A stretch of DNA of 64,000 bases from Orychophragmus violaceus. Its lineage: Eukaryota; Streptophyta; Magnoliopsida; Brassicales; Brassicaceae. The position numbers were made by a program, and so were the translations under genes. The notes beneath the pieces were generated by a model. The model was not told where the DNA came from. It searched no databases and saw only the letters and a list, made by a program, of their open reading frames with translations. Position 1 is the first letter of the stretch, and every line of letters starts with the position of its first letter. Shown here piece by piece: positions 43,029 to 53,581 of this stretch. The stretch lies in contig CM058239.1 in NCBI GenBank assembly GCA_030180135.1, positions 111,695,318 through 111,759,317 on the forward strand, written 5' to 3'.

Positions 43029-43840
43029 TTAATAATGTCTTGTTAAACTAATGTAACCGTCACTATAGAAAGGGGTGCCTTTAAAATGTTGGTGTATGTT
43101 CACCCATGCATAAGTAAGTGATCCCATAATAATAATACCGAAAACAACGAATTTTGTTCGGGAGACACTGATATCAGACATGTGGAAGCTACACGGCAAC
43201 CTCTTACAAACAATCCTCGAAAACGCGCTTTGGTGTGGATTCAGTGAATTCATTCGTATAAAAGCAACATCCACTATGTTGCGGGACTTGGCTGAAACTG
43301 AAGAATTCTATAGAAATGTTGATTTCTTCTACCATTAAATACCTTTATTTCCATTGGAGGCAGCAAACACATTCGTTGACAATTGGATTACCTACAAAAA
43401 TCCTACAACCTTACTCTTATGAGTCTAGTTGTGTGTACAACAACCAACATGCTGAAGGAGAATCTATGATAAAACGATCGTCATAAGAAAGTTAGGAAAC
43501 TTGGAAATACATTTACCACATGTTTGTGCGGCTAATTTATGAGCACTAAGAATTGAAAAAACATGGGCTTATGCTAACTCGAGAATTAGCAAGAAGGGTG
43601 CGAAAGCAAATAATCGCTCGAGATGTACATCCATGGCCAGAGAATCCATGTAACCTACGGATGGAGAAGGAAAGAGAAGTAGATGTCAATAGTATCATAA
43701 ACTGCAAATGTGCTACAATAAATGGCTACACTATTGGGATGAATGGTGGAAGCAACCAACAATGTGCAATCGATACTTCTGGACATTAGAATGCATTTTA
43801 TTTTGCAGATTAGCTCGAAATAAATTTGGCACGTGGCCAA
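43029..43840. other. unassigned frames inside the MULE-like element
   Basis: A minus-strand frame (43274-43029, 81 codons) and a plus-strand frame (43553-43789, 78 codons, with TRELARRVRKQIIARDVHP) overlap in a less AT-rich block. They may be remains of a transposase or a captured gene. I could not match either to a family. Confidence 0.3.
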
Positions 43841-45302
43841 GAGTTTAACAAAAGAAAGTGATTGGGGGACTACATTTTATAAAGGGTTTGTGTTAACATT
43901 TAGTTTGTAATGCTAACTATATGTAACTTTATTGCAGACTCATATTTAGTTGGTAGATTTAATGTTGTCGACGTTATTCGTAATTAGAATGTAGATAAGT
44001 CTTTAAAATATAGATAATTCTTACAAAACAAAGACACTGATACTCCAAAGACGAGTCTGACAAATCAAAGATAAGTTAAACACCAATTCGACCAACAACA
44101 CATGCCATAAGCAATTGTTGTATCTGAAATTCATGGTGTGATAAGCTTTGAATCCTCTCAGACTGCTCTTTAACCTCCCTCTTTAACTTAGTCATCTCTT
44201 CTTAAACGGCGTGAATCCATTTTTTCGAATGTAGTAGCCATCATTCTGAACATAAATAAATATATAAACATATATCCAGTATTTCCAATAAATTTCTAAA
44301 TGTGGTATCCTCTTCTCACCTCCAACACATTGCATGTAAAGTATCTCATTCCTAGCTCGGAGTTTCGGTTTGAGAGGTCTGCTCGATTATTCGTCCACAT
44401 GTACATCGTTTCGGAATGTCAAACTCACCATCATCTATGGCATAAAGACTGTCGATTAGCATCTTGTTCCTCTTTGCATCACTATAGGTTGGGTCCATAA
44501 TGAAGATCTAAAAGTATATAGAAAGAAGAAATCAATTAAGCAATCTACTTCCCAAAAAAGTCTACAATCATTCAAACGAATACTGGAAAAAAATTCTACG
44601 ATAACTAACTCGACACACAAGAAAGTCTACAACCATTCAAATGAAACATCTACACAAGTCTACAATCACTAAACCGAAACCAGAAACAACTCTACAATTA
44701 AGACTAAAAATATGAAACAAATCTATAATAATACAACGTAAGTCTACTATGAAATACGATTGTTATTTCAAATAAAAATTAAATTCAACCATCATATCAA
44801 TACATAAATCTACCATCAAATATATCCACCGAGAAATTTAAAAAAAAATACAAATATCATCGGAAATATATGTTACTTCGTCGGAGCCAACTGTCACCAG
44901 CACAGTTTCACTAAACCTACTCCGCCGTCACAATGGTCGACTAAATCCAACGATTTTGAAGATAAGTTAGAATATTCACAGTTTTTAAAGAAGAATTAAA
45001 GTAAGAAGCAACAAACCGGGAAGAGAAGTGAAACCTTACAACAATATCGCCAGAAAAATCACCGGGTTCGCAACTCTGTCCGATTTAACTAAAAGTCACT
45101 GTCGCATGCGAAGAAAAGAAGATAAATAGTAATGATTTCGAAGATGGAGAAAGGTAATAAGATTATGAAGGAGAAGATGAATAGAAAACTTGCCGCTGGA
45201 ACCATGCAAAGATCTCGTTGGAATCTACAACAAAAAGCAACACTTTCACCTTTCTCGTCACCAAAGCTTTCTTCTCTATTTTTTCAGTTCTCTATTGAAA
45301 AT

Positions 45303-45969
45303 GGGAAAAAATGGTCAAAAAAATCCTGAACTTTCAAATTTCGGCCATTTAAAACTTGTATTATCGAATAAGCCATTTTAAGCATAAAGTTTTTGTTGAC
45401 TGTCTGAAATAATACTAAACTTTCGTTGACCAGGCCAAATTAGACACGACGTTAAGTCGTTTAATGGAGAGACTTTACGGTGTTAATCAAACGTTAATGG
45501 GGTTCCGTTAGTCACAAAACGACACCGTTTTGACTAATATAAAATGAAAAAATGTCATAATAATCATGAACTTTCAAATTTCGGCCATTTAAAGCTCCAA
45601 CTTTCGAATTTCGGCCATTTAAAGCCCCAACTTTCGAATTTCGACCACTGAAAACATTTAACTCTTTAATTTCAAAAGCTCATACCTTGGTTCGACTCTT
45701 AAACACTTTTTTAATCTCTTTATAACATATGCATATGTGTCTCTCACTTGCACATCTTGAAGCCCTTCAACTTTCAGCCTCATCACTAAAACCTCTCCTA
45801 TAATAGTTGTCACCTTCTCCCATTGTTTATGTCGATTACGTTTGTTGTTATGCACTTAATCGACATGAACAACCTTAGGACATATCTTTTTAGAACTGTC
45901 ATTGTTTCTACAAACAAAATATTTTATTTAAAAATTCAAAGAAACCTCAAGATATTGTAAACACTGAAA
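45303..45969 (+). repeat. left arm of the foldback element
   Basis: Inverted counterpart of 46058-46764, with some mismatches and small gaps. Confidence 0.9.
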
Positions 45970-46057
45970 CGAATTTAAACCTCAAAACAAAGTATTCAAG
46001 AAAACTAAGAAAACACAATCAGAGCATGAAATATCCATATTCACTTCTTTTATGACA

Positions 46058-46764
46058 TTTTCAGTGTTTACAATATCTGGAGGTTTCTTTGAACTTTCAA
46101 ATAAAACAGTTTGTTTGTGGACAATGACAATTCTAAAAAGGTATGTCCTAAGATTGTTCATGTCGATAAAGTACATAACAACAAACGTAATCGACAAAAA
46201 TAATAGGAGAGTAGTGACAACAGCTTCAACCGTAGAACATGCGGTCAAGAACTCAATAGAGTGTGGCCGTACTTGCAATGCCAAGGCTGAAAGTCGAAGG
46301 GCTTCAAGGTGTGCAATGGAGAGGCATACATGCCAATTTTATGAAAAAGATTAAAAATAAAAGGTTTAAGAGTCGAACCAAAGTATGAGCTTTTGAAAGT
46401 AAAGAGTTAAATGCTTTCAGTGGCTGAAATTCGAAAGTTGGGGCTTTAAATGGCCGAAATTCGAAAGTTGGAGCTTTAAATGGCCGAAATTTGAAAGTTC
46501 ATGATTATTATGACATTTTTTCATTTTTATATTAGTCAAAACGGTGTCGTTTTGTGGCTAACGGAACCCCATTAACGTTTGATTAACACTGTAAAGTCTC
46601 TCCGTTAAATTACTTAACGTCGTGTCTAATATGGCCTGGTCAACGAAAGTTTAGTATTATTTCAGATAGTCAACAAAAACTTTATGCTTAAAATGGCCTA
46701 CTCGATAGTTCAAGATTTAAATGGCCGAAATTTGAAAGTTGAGGATTTTTCTGACCATTTTCCC
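46058..46764 (-). repeat. right arm of the foldback element
   Basis: Inverted counterpart of 45303-45969; together they could form a stem of more than 600 bp. Confidence 0.9.
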
Positions 46765-47334
46765 ATTGAAAATGAAAATGAAGCTCCATGAATGAAGGTT
46801 AACTTTAATTTTCCAATTTTTATTTTATTTGTCTTTTTATTTTAAATCAAGTCTTTAATATATTAAGTCTACAATAAAGCAATAACCGAACCAAAAAAGT
46901 CAGCGATCAAATATAACATAAACGTCTACATGCATATTAAATAATCGTATAACAAAACAAATCTACCACTAAAGAAAACCAAAAATCTACCTTTTCGTTG
47001 TCAGAATCATCGCCTGAATAGTCACTTTGTCGTCGGAATCGCTATTGCTTTCGCCGAAAAAACATAAAATTTAATCATATTTTTAGAGGTTTTAATTTCT
47101 TTTTATTTATTATAATATATAAAAATTTATTATTATATTAATTTTTGGATGACACAATCGTAAATAAAATTTGAAACATGGTTTACAAGTTATTTGATCA
47201 AAATTTTCAGAAACATAACCATGTCAAGTTTATTGTAGTAATAAAGCAACTTTCCAAAGTTTCAACAAATTTCTCATGTTTAATATTGGGCATATGAGAT
47301 CATCAATGCCTACAATCTTTTTCATTAAGTTTAC

Positions 47335-47560
47335 CGAGCTCTCAAAAGCTGGCTGGCTATCTTACGTGGGTGGGAGATAAATCCAACATCTACACTACTA
47401 AATCCGGTTATAACTCCTTGGCGATATCCCATGTCCAAACGCTTCCATGCTCCTTTAAATGGACTAAGGAAATCTGGAAACTACACACCATCCCAAAGAT
47501 TAGTGACTTCCTTTTGGCGGGCTCTCTTGGTTGGGAATTTACTTACCTTTCATGGAATTG
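47335..47560 (+). pseudogene. LINE reverse transcriptase fragment (zinc-binding region)
   Basis: The frame at 47370-47564 reads TTKSGYNSLA, then FKWTKEIWKLHTIPKISDFL, which corresponds to the TxKSGY ... W(K)xIWKxxxPPKxxxFLW segment just before the zf-RVT zinc-binding part of LINE ORFs (compare about 33670-33810 in the complete LINE). The matching piece is short and no LINE ends are seen, so it is an old fragment. Confidence 0.7.
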
Positions 47561-48031
47561 TTAGAATTTGAGAGAATAGAAGAAAGTTTCAAGAGATTCA
47601 AGAGGAGAGATTTTGAGATTTAAAAAGAAGAGACAATGTCTCATAAGTCTTATTCACTTTTATAACTTGTGGCCACATACAATATATATATAGAGACAAT
47701 AAGAAAACCCTAAACCTAATTTGGGACCACAAATTCTTGTTATATTCTATTTTAATAACCAAAGGTAGAATAGAACAATTTTCTATTCTATTTAAATCAC
47801 CAAATTTAGAACAGCTTTCTATTCTATTTAAATCATCAAAGATAGAATAGAACGGACTCGTCCATGACATCGTCCATTCTATTCTATAATAAATCGTCCA
47901 GACTTCATTGATGTAGACATGATCAATAGGAATATCAAACGATCCATCATGAAATAGCTGTGGAGAGCATAATAGTATCTTACATACTCTGTTTCACATC
48001 CTAGTAGCTCGTGAATTGTGAAGTTCAGCAC
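47561..48031. other. unassigned stretch left of the decayed Copia
   Basis: It starts TGTTAGAATTTGAG and has a TATA-like run near 47690 and repeats of TCTATTCTATTTAAATCA (47755-47835). It could hold an old LTR but no matching pair or target duplication was found. Confidence 0.35.
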
Positions 48032-48477
48032 TGTAAGTCTTTGTCCATTTATCCAACAGATCTCTCTCACGTGTTTAGGAGTCTCTCAAGGAAGAAGAGG
48101 GTTCTGACTTTAGAAGTCTGACCCAGAGCATGTGAGTCTCACGTGTTCCTTTAAGTTTAAACAGCTCAGTTTATAAAGATGTATTGTTGTTATCTTATTC
48201 CGTAGAGAGAGAGAGAGACTTCTTTCTTCTTTCTTCGATCATGTTGAGTTGTTGTAACTGATCGGAGGCGACACCATTGTAGAGAGAGATCGAGTAGCTC
48301 AGGCTTGAGCTAAGTCTAGTGAATTGCCGACTCAGTCAGCCCCGGTGAGTATAACAACCATTCAAGTTGAGTGGTGTGGTGAACACCGGGTGAACAATCG
48401 TTATGTGTCTTTCTTGTTTTCATTCTTTACGAGCTTTAATCGTCAATTTAAGTTTAAATCGAGCTTAGGGTTTCACA
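48032..48477 (+). repeat. 5' LTR of the decayed Copia
   Basis: Starts TGTAAGTCTTTGTCC. The end is placed near 48477 because a primer-binding-site-like TGGAATCAGATC follows at about 48480; that site deviates from TGGTATCAGAGC at two positions. Confidence 0.7.
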
Positions 48478-48541
48478 AATTGGAATCAGATCTTCATTAT
48501 TCGAAGAGAGGAATCTGAGGCGGAAGATCGGAGTAGCGATT

Positions 48542-50218
48542 GATGAAGATGAAAGTGTAGGAACTGTTTAGTTGATCCTGATGTAATTCACAGATTCATA
48601 TCAACCTAAACATACAGATCTAGGTTCTCTTGAATAGAAACATTAGATGATCTCACCTTTTACCTGTTTGTTGCAGCGGAAGGAATAGAACAGGTCAGAG
48701 ATCAGAGAGATACACCGAGGGATGAATCCTCCAAAGGTTCACACACGCGATCACAGAAAACGGCTGCTAGACCGAGCTGGTGGGAGGCGCAGGGAGAGAG
48801 GATTTTCGGCGCTGGGTTTAGGGTTCAGGGTTGGGGAAAGGAGATTTGGCTTTTAGTTTATTAAAAGCCTTCTCTTTCCCTTTTGGGCTTATGGGCCCAA
48901 AACACCAATCTGATTAAATCCCATTTAATCAGACCCATTAATCTTTCTCTCTTAGTACGACAAATGCCTGGCACTTTTGTCGTACTTCTGCTAAGCCGTT
49001 CCAACACATTTTCCTGTTAGCTTAGGCGTGTGACCCATATGGGATCATATAATAAAGGCAATAAGTCCAAGACTTATAGATCATGAGCGGACTCTAGCAA
49101 GCCATCATGACCCCCAGTATTATATGACTTATGTCTGATCATTGACATACTCTTACTTTCTAGAGACAGTACCGAGATTACTGGACACAATTCCAACAGA
49201 AAGGTACGGTGTCGATCGAGAAGTTTGACGGAACCGGCGACTTCTCTTTATGGAAGCGAATGATGTATGCTTACCTAAGTGTATCAGGTCTCAAGGATGT
49301 ACTTACGGAGAAGGTCCCGAGCAAGTAACAAGATGGATCCGAAGTCGAGAAACAGGATTCAGATGGGAAAAAGAAGATCATCGAAGACGAAGACAAGCGT
49401 TTGGAGCAATGTGAAAAAGCGATGAACACGATCTTTCTCAACGTCGGAGATCACATATTGAGAAAGATCGAAAGATGCAAGAGTGCAGCTGAAACCTGGA
49501 GCCTCTTAGAGAAACTCTATCAACCGAAATCTTTACCGAATAGAGTCTTTGCTAAGCTGCAATTGTACAGTTTCAAGATGAAGGATAATCAATCCATCGA
49601 CGACAATATATATGATTTCTTGAAGCTTGTACGAGAACTCAGTCATCTCAGCATCGAGGTACCTGAGGAAGTACAAGCGATTCTCTTACTGAACTCCTTA
49701 CCATCTAGATATGATCAATTGAAGGAGACTCTTAAGTACAATAGAGAAGCAATTAAGCTGGAGGATGTAGCTAGTTCAACAAGATCTAAGGAAAAAAGAA
49801 CTAGGCAGTGCTTCCAGCTCTAAGTCAAGTTCCGAAGGTCATTTCGTGAGAGGTAGATCAGACAACAGGGAATCTCATTCAGGAAAGAATAAGACAACCA
49901 CATGTCAAGATCCAAATCCAGGGAAGGCAAGAAGATCTGTTGGATATGCGGGAAGGATGGGCACTTCAAGAAATAATGTCACAAATGGTTTGAGAGAAAC
50001 AAAGGAAAATCTCATAACAGGAATCACTCTCAGGGACAAGCAGAATCTTCCATGGCAAAGGATGATGCTCAAGACTTAGTTGGATTAGTTGCTATGGAGG
50101 TGAATATAACAGAGAAGGGTAATGAGCGTGATGAATGGGTCATGGATACAGGATGTTCTTTCCACATGACACCTAGGAAAGATATATTCATTGAATTCTA
50201 GGATGTATCTTCTGGAAA
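48542..50218 (+). pseudogene. gag and protease region of the decayed Copia
   Basis: An ATG at 48542 opens a gag frame that is split by the solo LTR and continues after it as GTVSIEKFDGTGDFSLWKRM. A stop follows at about 49327. The gag goes on to about 49800 (NSLPSRYDQLKETLKY). A zinc knuckle of the CCHC type is seen near 49935-49975 (CWICGKDGHFKK, then a stop before the last Cys). The protease motif WVMDTGCSFHMT is at about 50135-50170. Several stops and frameshifts show that it is inactive. Confidence 0.88.
48556..49198 (-). mobile_element. solo LTR of the intact Copia family
   Basis: 643 bp, flanked by the 5-bp duplication GAAAG (48551-48555 and 49199-49203). It shares most of its sequence and the ends TG and CAATTCCAACA with the LTRs at 14550 and 60405. 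There is no internal region, so recombination between two LTRs has removed it. It interrupts the gag frame of the older Copia. It lacks the CGATCG palindromes seen in the LTRs at 14550 and 21618. Confidence 0.95.
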
Positions 50219-53200
50219 GTGAGGATGGCAAACAATACTAGTGCAGAAGTTAAAGGTATTCGTTCAGTCAGGTTTACAAATGCAGATGGATCTACATTTG
50301 TTCTTCATGAGGTGAGGTACATGCCAACTATTGGTAGGAATTTAATCTCATTGGGAACTTTAGAAGATAAAGGCTGTGAGGTTAAAGGATATAAAGGAAG
50401 CCTGAGGATTGTTAAAGGATGCACGATTATAAAGAAAGGCTTCAAAAGAGGGAATGACATTTTATACTTTCTACAAGGAACTGCTAATCAAACTAACACT
50501 TGCAACACTGCATCAGGAGACTCAGAACAGGTAAGTGAAGAAGACAATTACACAAGACTCTGGCACAGTCAAATGTGGCACATAGGACAAAAGCCTCTGG
50601 ACATCTTGGTAAAGAAAGGATGTATAGATGGGAGTAAACTAAAAGAAGTTAAGTTCTGCGAGGATTGTGTTATAAGAAAGGAACACAAAGTGGGATTCAG
50701 CCAAGCTCGTCATGTAACTAGAGACAAGCTTGTATATATACACTGACTTTTGGGGTTCACCTAATGTTCCCACAAGTCTAGGAAGGTGCTAGTATTACAT
50801 ATCCTTTACAGATGACTGGTCAAGAAAGGTGTGGGTTTATTTTCTTCAAACAAAGGATGAAGCATTTGATAAGTTCAAGGAATGGAAAGTAATGGTTGAG
50901 AATCAAACAAAGAAGAAAGTTCTGTAACCAGAGGTTTGATGGGTATTGCAAACAAGAAGGCATAGTCAGACATCGTACATGTACTTATACCCCACAGCAA
51001 AACGGCATATCTGAAAGACTCAATAGGATGATCATGAACAAAGTGCGCAGTATGCTCAGTGAAAGTGGATTAGAACAACGTTTCTGGGCTGAAGCATTTT
51101 CAACTTCAGTGTATCTTCTCAACAGAACACCTTCATCAGCTATAAATTTTGATATTCCTGAAAAAAGGTGGACCTCTGCAGTCCCTGATCTATCTGGTCT
51201 CAAGAAATTTGGATGTCTGGTGTATGTTAACACAGATGATGGGAAGCTTAGTCGAAGGTCCAAGAAAGGCATATTCACTGGATATTCGAATGGTGTCAAA
51301 GGATTCATAATATGGATGCTTGAAGAGAAAAAGTTAATATCTGCAGGAACGTAATCTTCAGAGAAGATGTGATGTACAAAAACATCAAGACAGAGACCAA
51401 GTCAGGTACCAGTAATGATTTTATATTAACTAATAAACCTTTGAACTTTGATTTTGCAGATTCAAATAATAGACAAGTCTCTGCTCAAGGTGGAGTGCAG
51501 CAGGAACCTACAAAGATCATTTCAGAGCAAGAATCTGAGTCAGAAGATGATGAACCAAAAAGCCACCAGATAGCCAGAGACAAGAACATAAGAGAGATCA
51601 AACTTCCAGCAAGATTAAAGGACTATGTAACCTACGCAGAGGATGAAGACGACGATATATCAGGTTATGCTAACCTGATGATTGAAGATAGAGGAAGACC
51701 AGAGCCACAAAGCTTTCAAGAAGCCTTAAGTGATCCAGATAGGGATGAATGGATTAAAGCAAGTAAGGAAGAAATGGCTTCTCTTAATAAAAACAAGACC
51801 TGGATTCTAGTTGACCGAGTAAAAGAACAGAAACCCATAGGCTGCAAATGGGTGTTTAAACGCAAGGCAGGAATCAATGGTGTTGAGGCTCCAAGGTTTA
51901 AAGCCAGACTGGTTGCCAAAGGTTATTCTCAAAAGGAAAGCGTAGACTATCAAGAGATTTTTTCACCAGTAGCAAACATGTCTCTATCAGACTGTTGTTA
52001 TCTGTTGTAGTTCATTATGATTTGGAGCTGCAGCAAATGGATGTAAAAACAGCCTTTTTACATGGTTACTTGGATGAAGTGATATACATGGAGCAACCTG
52101 AAGGATATGTGGACAAGATGCATCTATAGAAGGTATGTCTACTTAAGAGATCGCTCTACGTCCTTAAACAATCGCCTAGACAGTGGAATATTAGGTTTGA
52201 TGACTTCATGCTGAAGAATGGGTATAGAAGAAGTGACTACGATGTCTGTGTTTACTACAAGGAGCTAGATAAAGAAGGATACATATATATGTTATTATAT
52301 ATGGATGATATTCTGATTGCAGCTAAGAATAAGAAACTGGTAGCTAGTCTCAAAAGTCTATTGAATGCTGAGTTTGATATGAAGGATCTAGGGGAAGCCA
52401 AGAAGGTATTGGGAATGGAGATTGTAAGATATCGATCAAAAGGGACTTTGACGATCTCACAGGAAGGTTATCCGCATAAGGTTCTCAGCAACTTTGGAAT
52501 GGATAAAGCTAAACAAGTTGAGACTCCATTGGGAGTTCACTTCAAACTGAAATCAGCAACATATAAAGAGAAGGTTGAGCAGGCAGACATGATGAAGACA
52601 GTTCCATATCAGAGTGATGTAGAAAGCCTCATGTATGCAATGGTTGGGACTCGAACTGACCTTGCATATGTTGTAGGCTTGGTTTGCAGATTCATGAGTG
52701 CTCTATTAAAGGATCACTGGCAGGCGGTTAAGTGGATTCTAAGATACATCAGAGGAACATCCAAGGTTAAGCTATGCTACAGAAAAGATGAGGAGTTCAT
52801 GATAAGAGGCTACTGTGACGCGGACTACGCAGCAGATCTCGACAGAAGACGTTCTTTAACTGGTTTAGTGTTTACTGTTGGGGGCAATGTGATAAGTTGG
52901 AGATCAAGTCTCCAAAAGGTGGTAGCTCTCTCAACTACTGAAGCGGAATACATAGCCTTGTTTGTTGCAGCAAAGGAAGCAGTTTGGTTAAGGGGCTTTG
53001 TGAATGAGTTAGGTTTCTCTCAAGAAACTGTGGATATTCACTGTGATTCTCAGAGTGCAATTGCAGTGAATCACAAGAGAACTAAACATGTGGCGGTCAA
53101 ATATCACTTCACCAGAGATCTTATAAGTGATGGTGTTTTCAAAGTCTTGAAGATATCTACAGTGTAAAATCCAGCTGATATATTTACAAAGGTTCTACCT

Positions 53201-53232
53201 ATTGGGAAGTTCAAAGACGCATTAGAGCTTCT
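50219..53232 (+). pseudogene. integrase, reverse transcriptase and RNase H of the decayed Copia
   Basis: Frame 50219-50746 has the pre-integrase zinc region (CEDCVIRK). The integrase core follows with breaks (FTDDWSRKVWVYF near 50805; YTPQQNGISERLNR near 50985). The reverse transcriptase begins near 51830 with GCKWVFKRK and ARLVAKGYSQ, is frame-shifted near 52000, and shows QMDVKTAFLHGYL and LLYMDDILIA (about 52290). RNase H has GYCDADYAAD, STTEAEYIAL and CDSQSAIA (about 52810-53060). Note the YMDD form of the RT active site. A stop near 53165 precedes the final segment ending VIEH near 53250. Stops and shifts make the copy inactive, yet long segments are well preserved. Confidence 0.92.
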
Positions 53233-53478
53233 AAGAGTTATAGAGCACTGAGCGAGGTGGAGCTCGGGGTGCACATCTGAGTGGGTTTACTCAGGACTAC
53301 AAAGCTGAGAGAAGTGTTTCTCATAAGATATGAAGCTGGAAGAAGTGTTTTCCAGGTAACTGCAAGAAGAAGCAGAAGAGTGCAAGAAATTACAGAAAGA
53401 TGAACGAGTGTGTTCATAATATATCGGAGGTTGAATCCGAGTTTCACTAGAGATATGATAAAGGATAAGGTGGAGAAT

Positions 53479-53581
53479 TGTAAGTCTGTGTCCATTTATC
53501 CAACTGATCTCTCTCATGTGTTTAGGAGTCTCTCAAGGAAGAAGAGGGTTATAACTTTAGAAGTCTGACCCAGAGTATGTG
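53479..53581 (+). repeat. partial 3' LTR of the decayed Copia
   Basis: It follows the purine-rich AAGGATAAGGTGGAGAAT and starts TGTAAGTCTGTGTCC. Similarity to the 5' LTR runs to ATGTG at 53577-53581, where the long-LTR element begins. Confidence 0.88.

Larger units (their letters stand above)
45303..46764. mobile_element. foldback (long-TIR) Mutator-like element, 1462 bp
   Basis: Two arms of about 670 and 707 bp (45303-45969 and 46058-46764) are inverted copies separated by only 88 bp. The whole is flanked by a perfect 9-bp duplication ATTGAAAAT (45294-45302 and 46765-46773), the size typical of MULEs. Ends are GGGAAAAAATGGTCA and the matching TGACCATTTTCCC. Each arm contains two to three copies of a 32-bp unit with core TTCGAATTTCGGCCATTTAA. 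There is no transposase gene. Confidence 0.92.
41991..47255. mobile_element. MULE-like DNA element, about 5.3 kb
   Basis: The ends are imperfect inverted repeats (TGGGAAAGTTGC at 41991; the right end reads GGAAAGTTGC on the minus strand, ending at 47255). They are flanked by 9-bp direct repeats that differ at one site (AAAGTTTAA at 41982-41990, AAAGTTTCA at 47256-47264). A 9-bp duplication is typical of Mutator-like elements. The left kilobase (42180-42980) has about 30 copies of a GTAGACTT/GTAGATTT motif. The right part has about a dozen copies in the opposite direction (44550-44760, 46860-46990). I see no intact transposase; frames at 43029-43790 are unassigned. A foldback element is nested at 45303-46764. 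Confidence 0.6.
48032..53581 (+). mobile_element. decayed Copia LTR retrotransposon carrying nested insertions
   Basis: The 5' LTR (from 48032) and a partial 3' LTR (from 53479) share TGTAAGTCT, TGTCCATTTATCCAAC and the following 90 bp. Between them lie gag, protease, integrase, reverse transcriptase and RNase H pieces in Copia order with many stops. A solo LTR of another Copia family interrupts gag at 48556-49198. The 3' LTR is cut at 53581 by the long-LTR element. The rest of the 3' LTR should lie to the right of the window. It differs in sequence from the intact Copia family. Confidence 0.92.

Noticed and set aside
47559..47930. Possible solo LTR starting TGTTAGAATTTG
   Set aside because: I could not find a matching CA end with a 5-bp duplication; GGAAT occurs on both sides only if the end is taken as TA.
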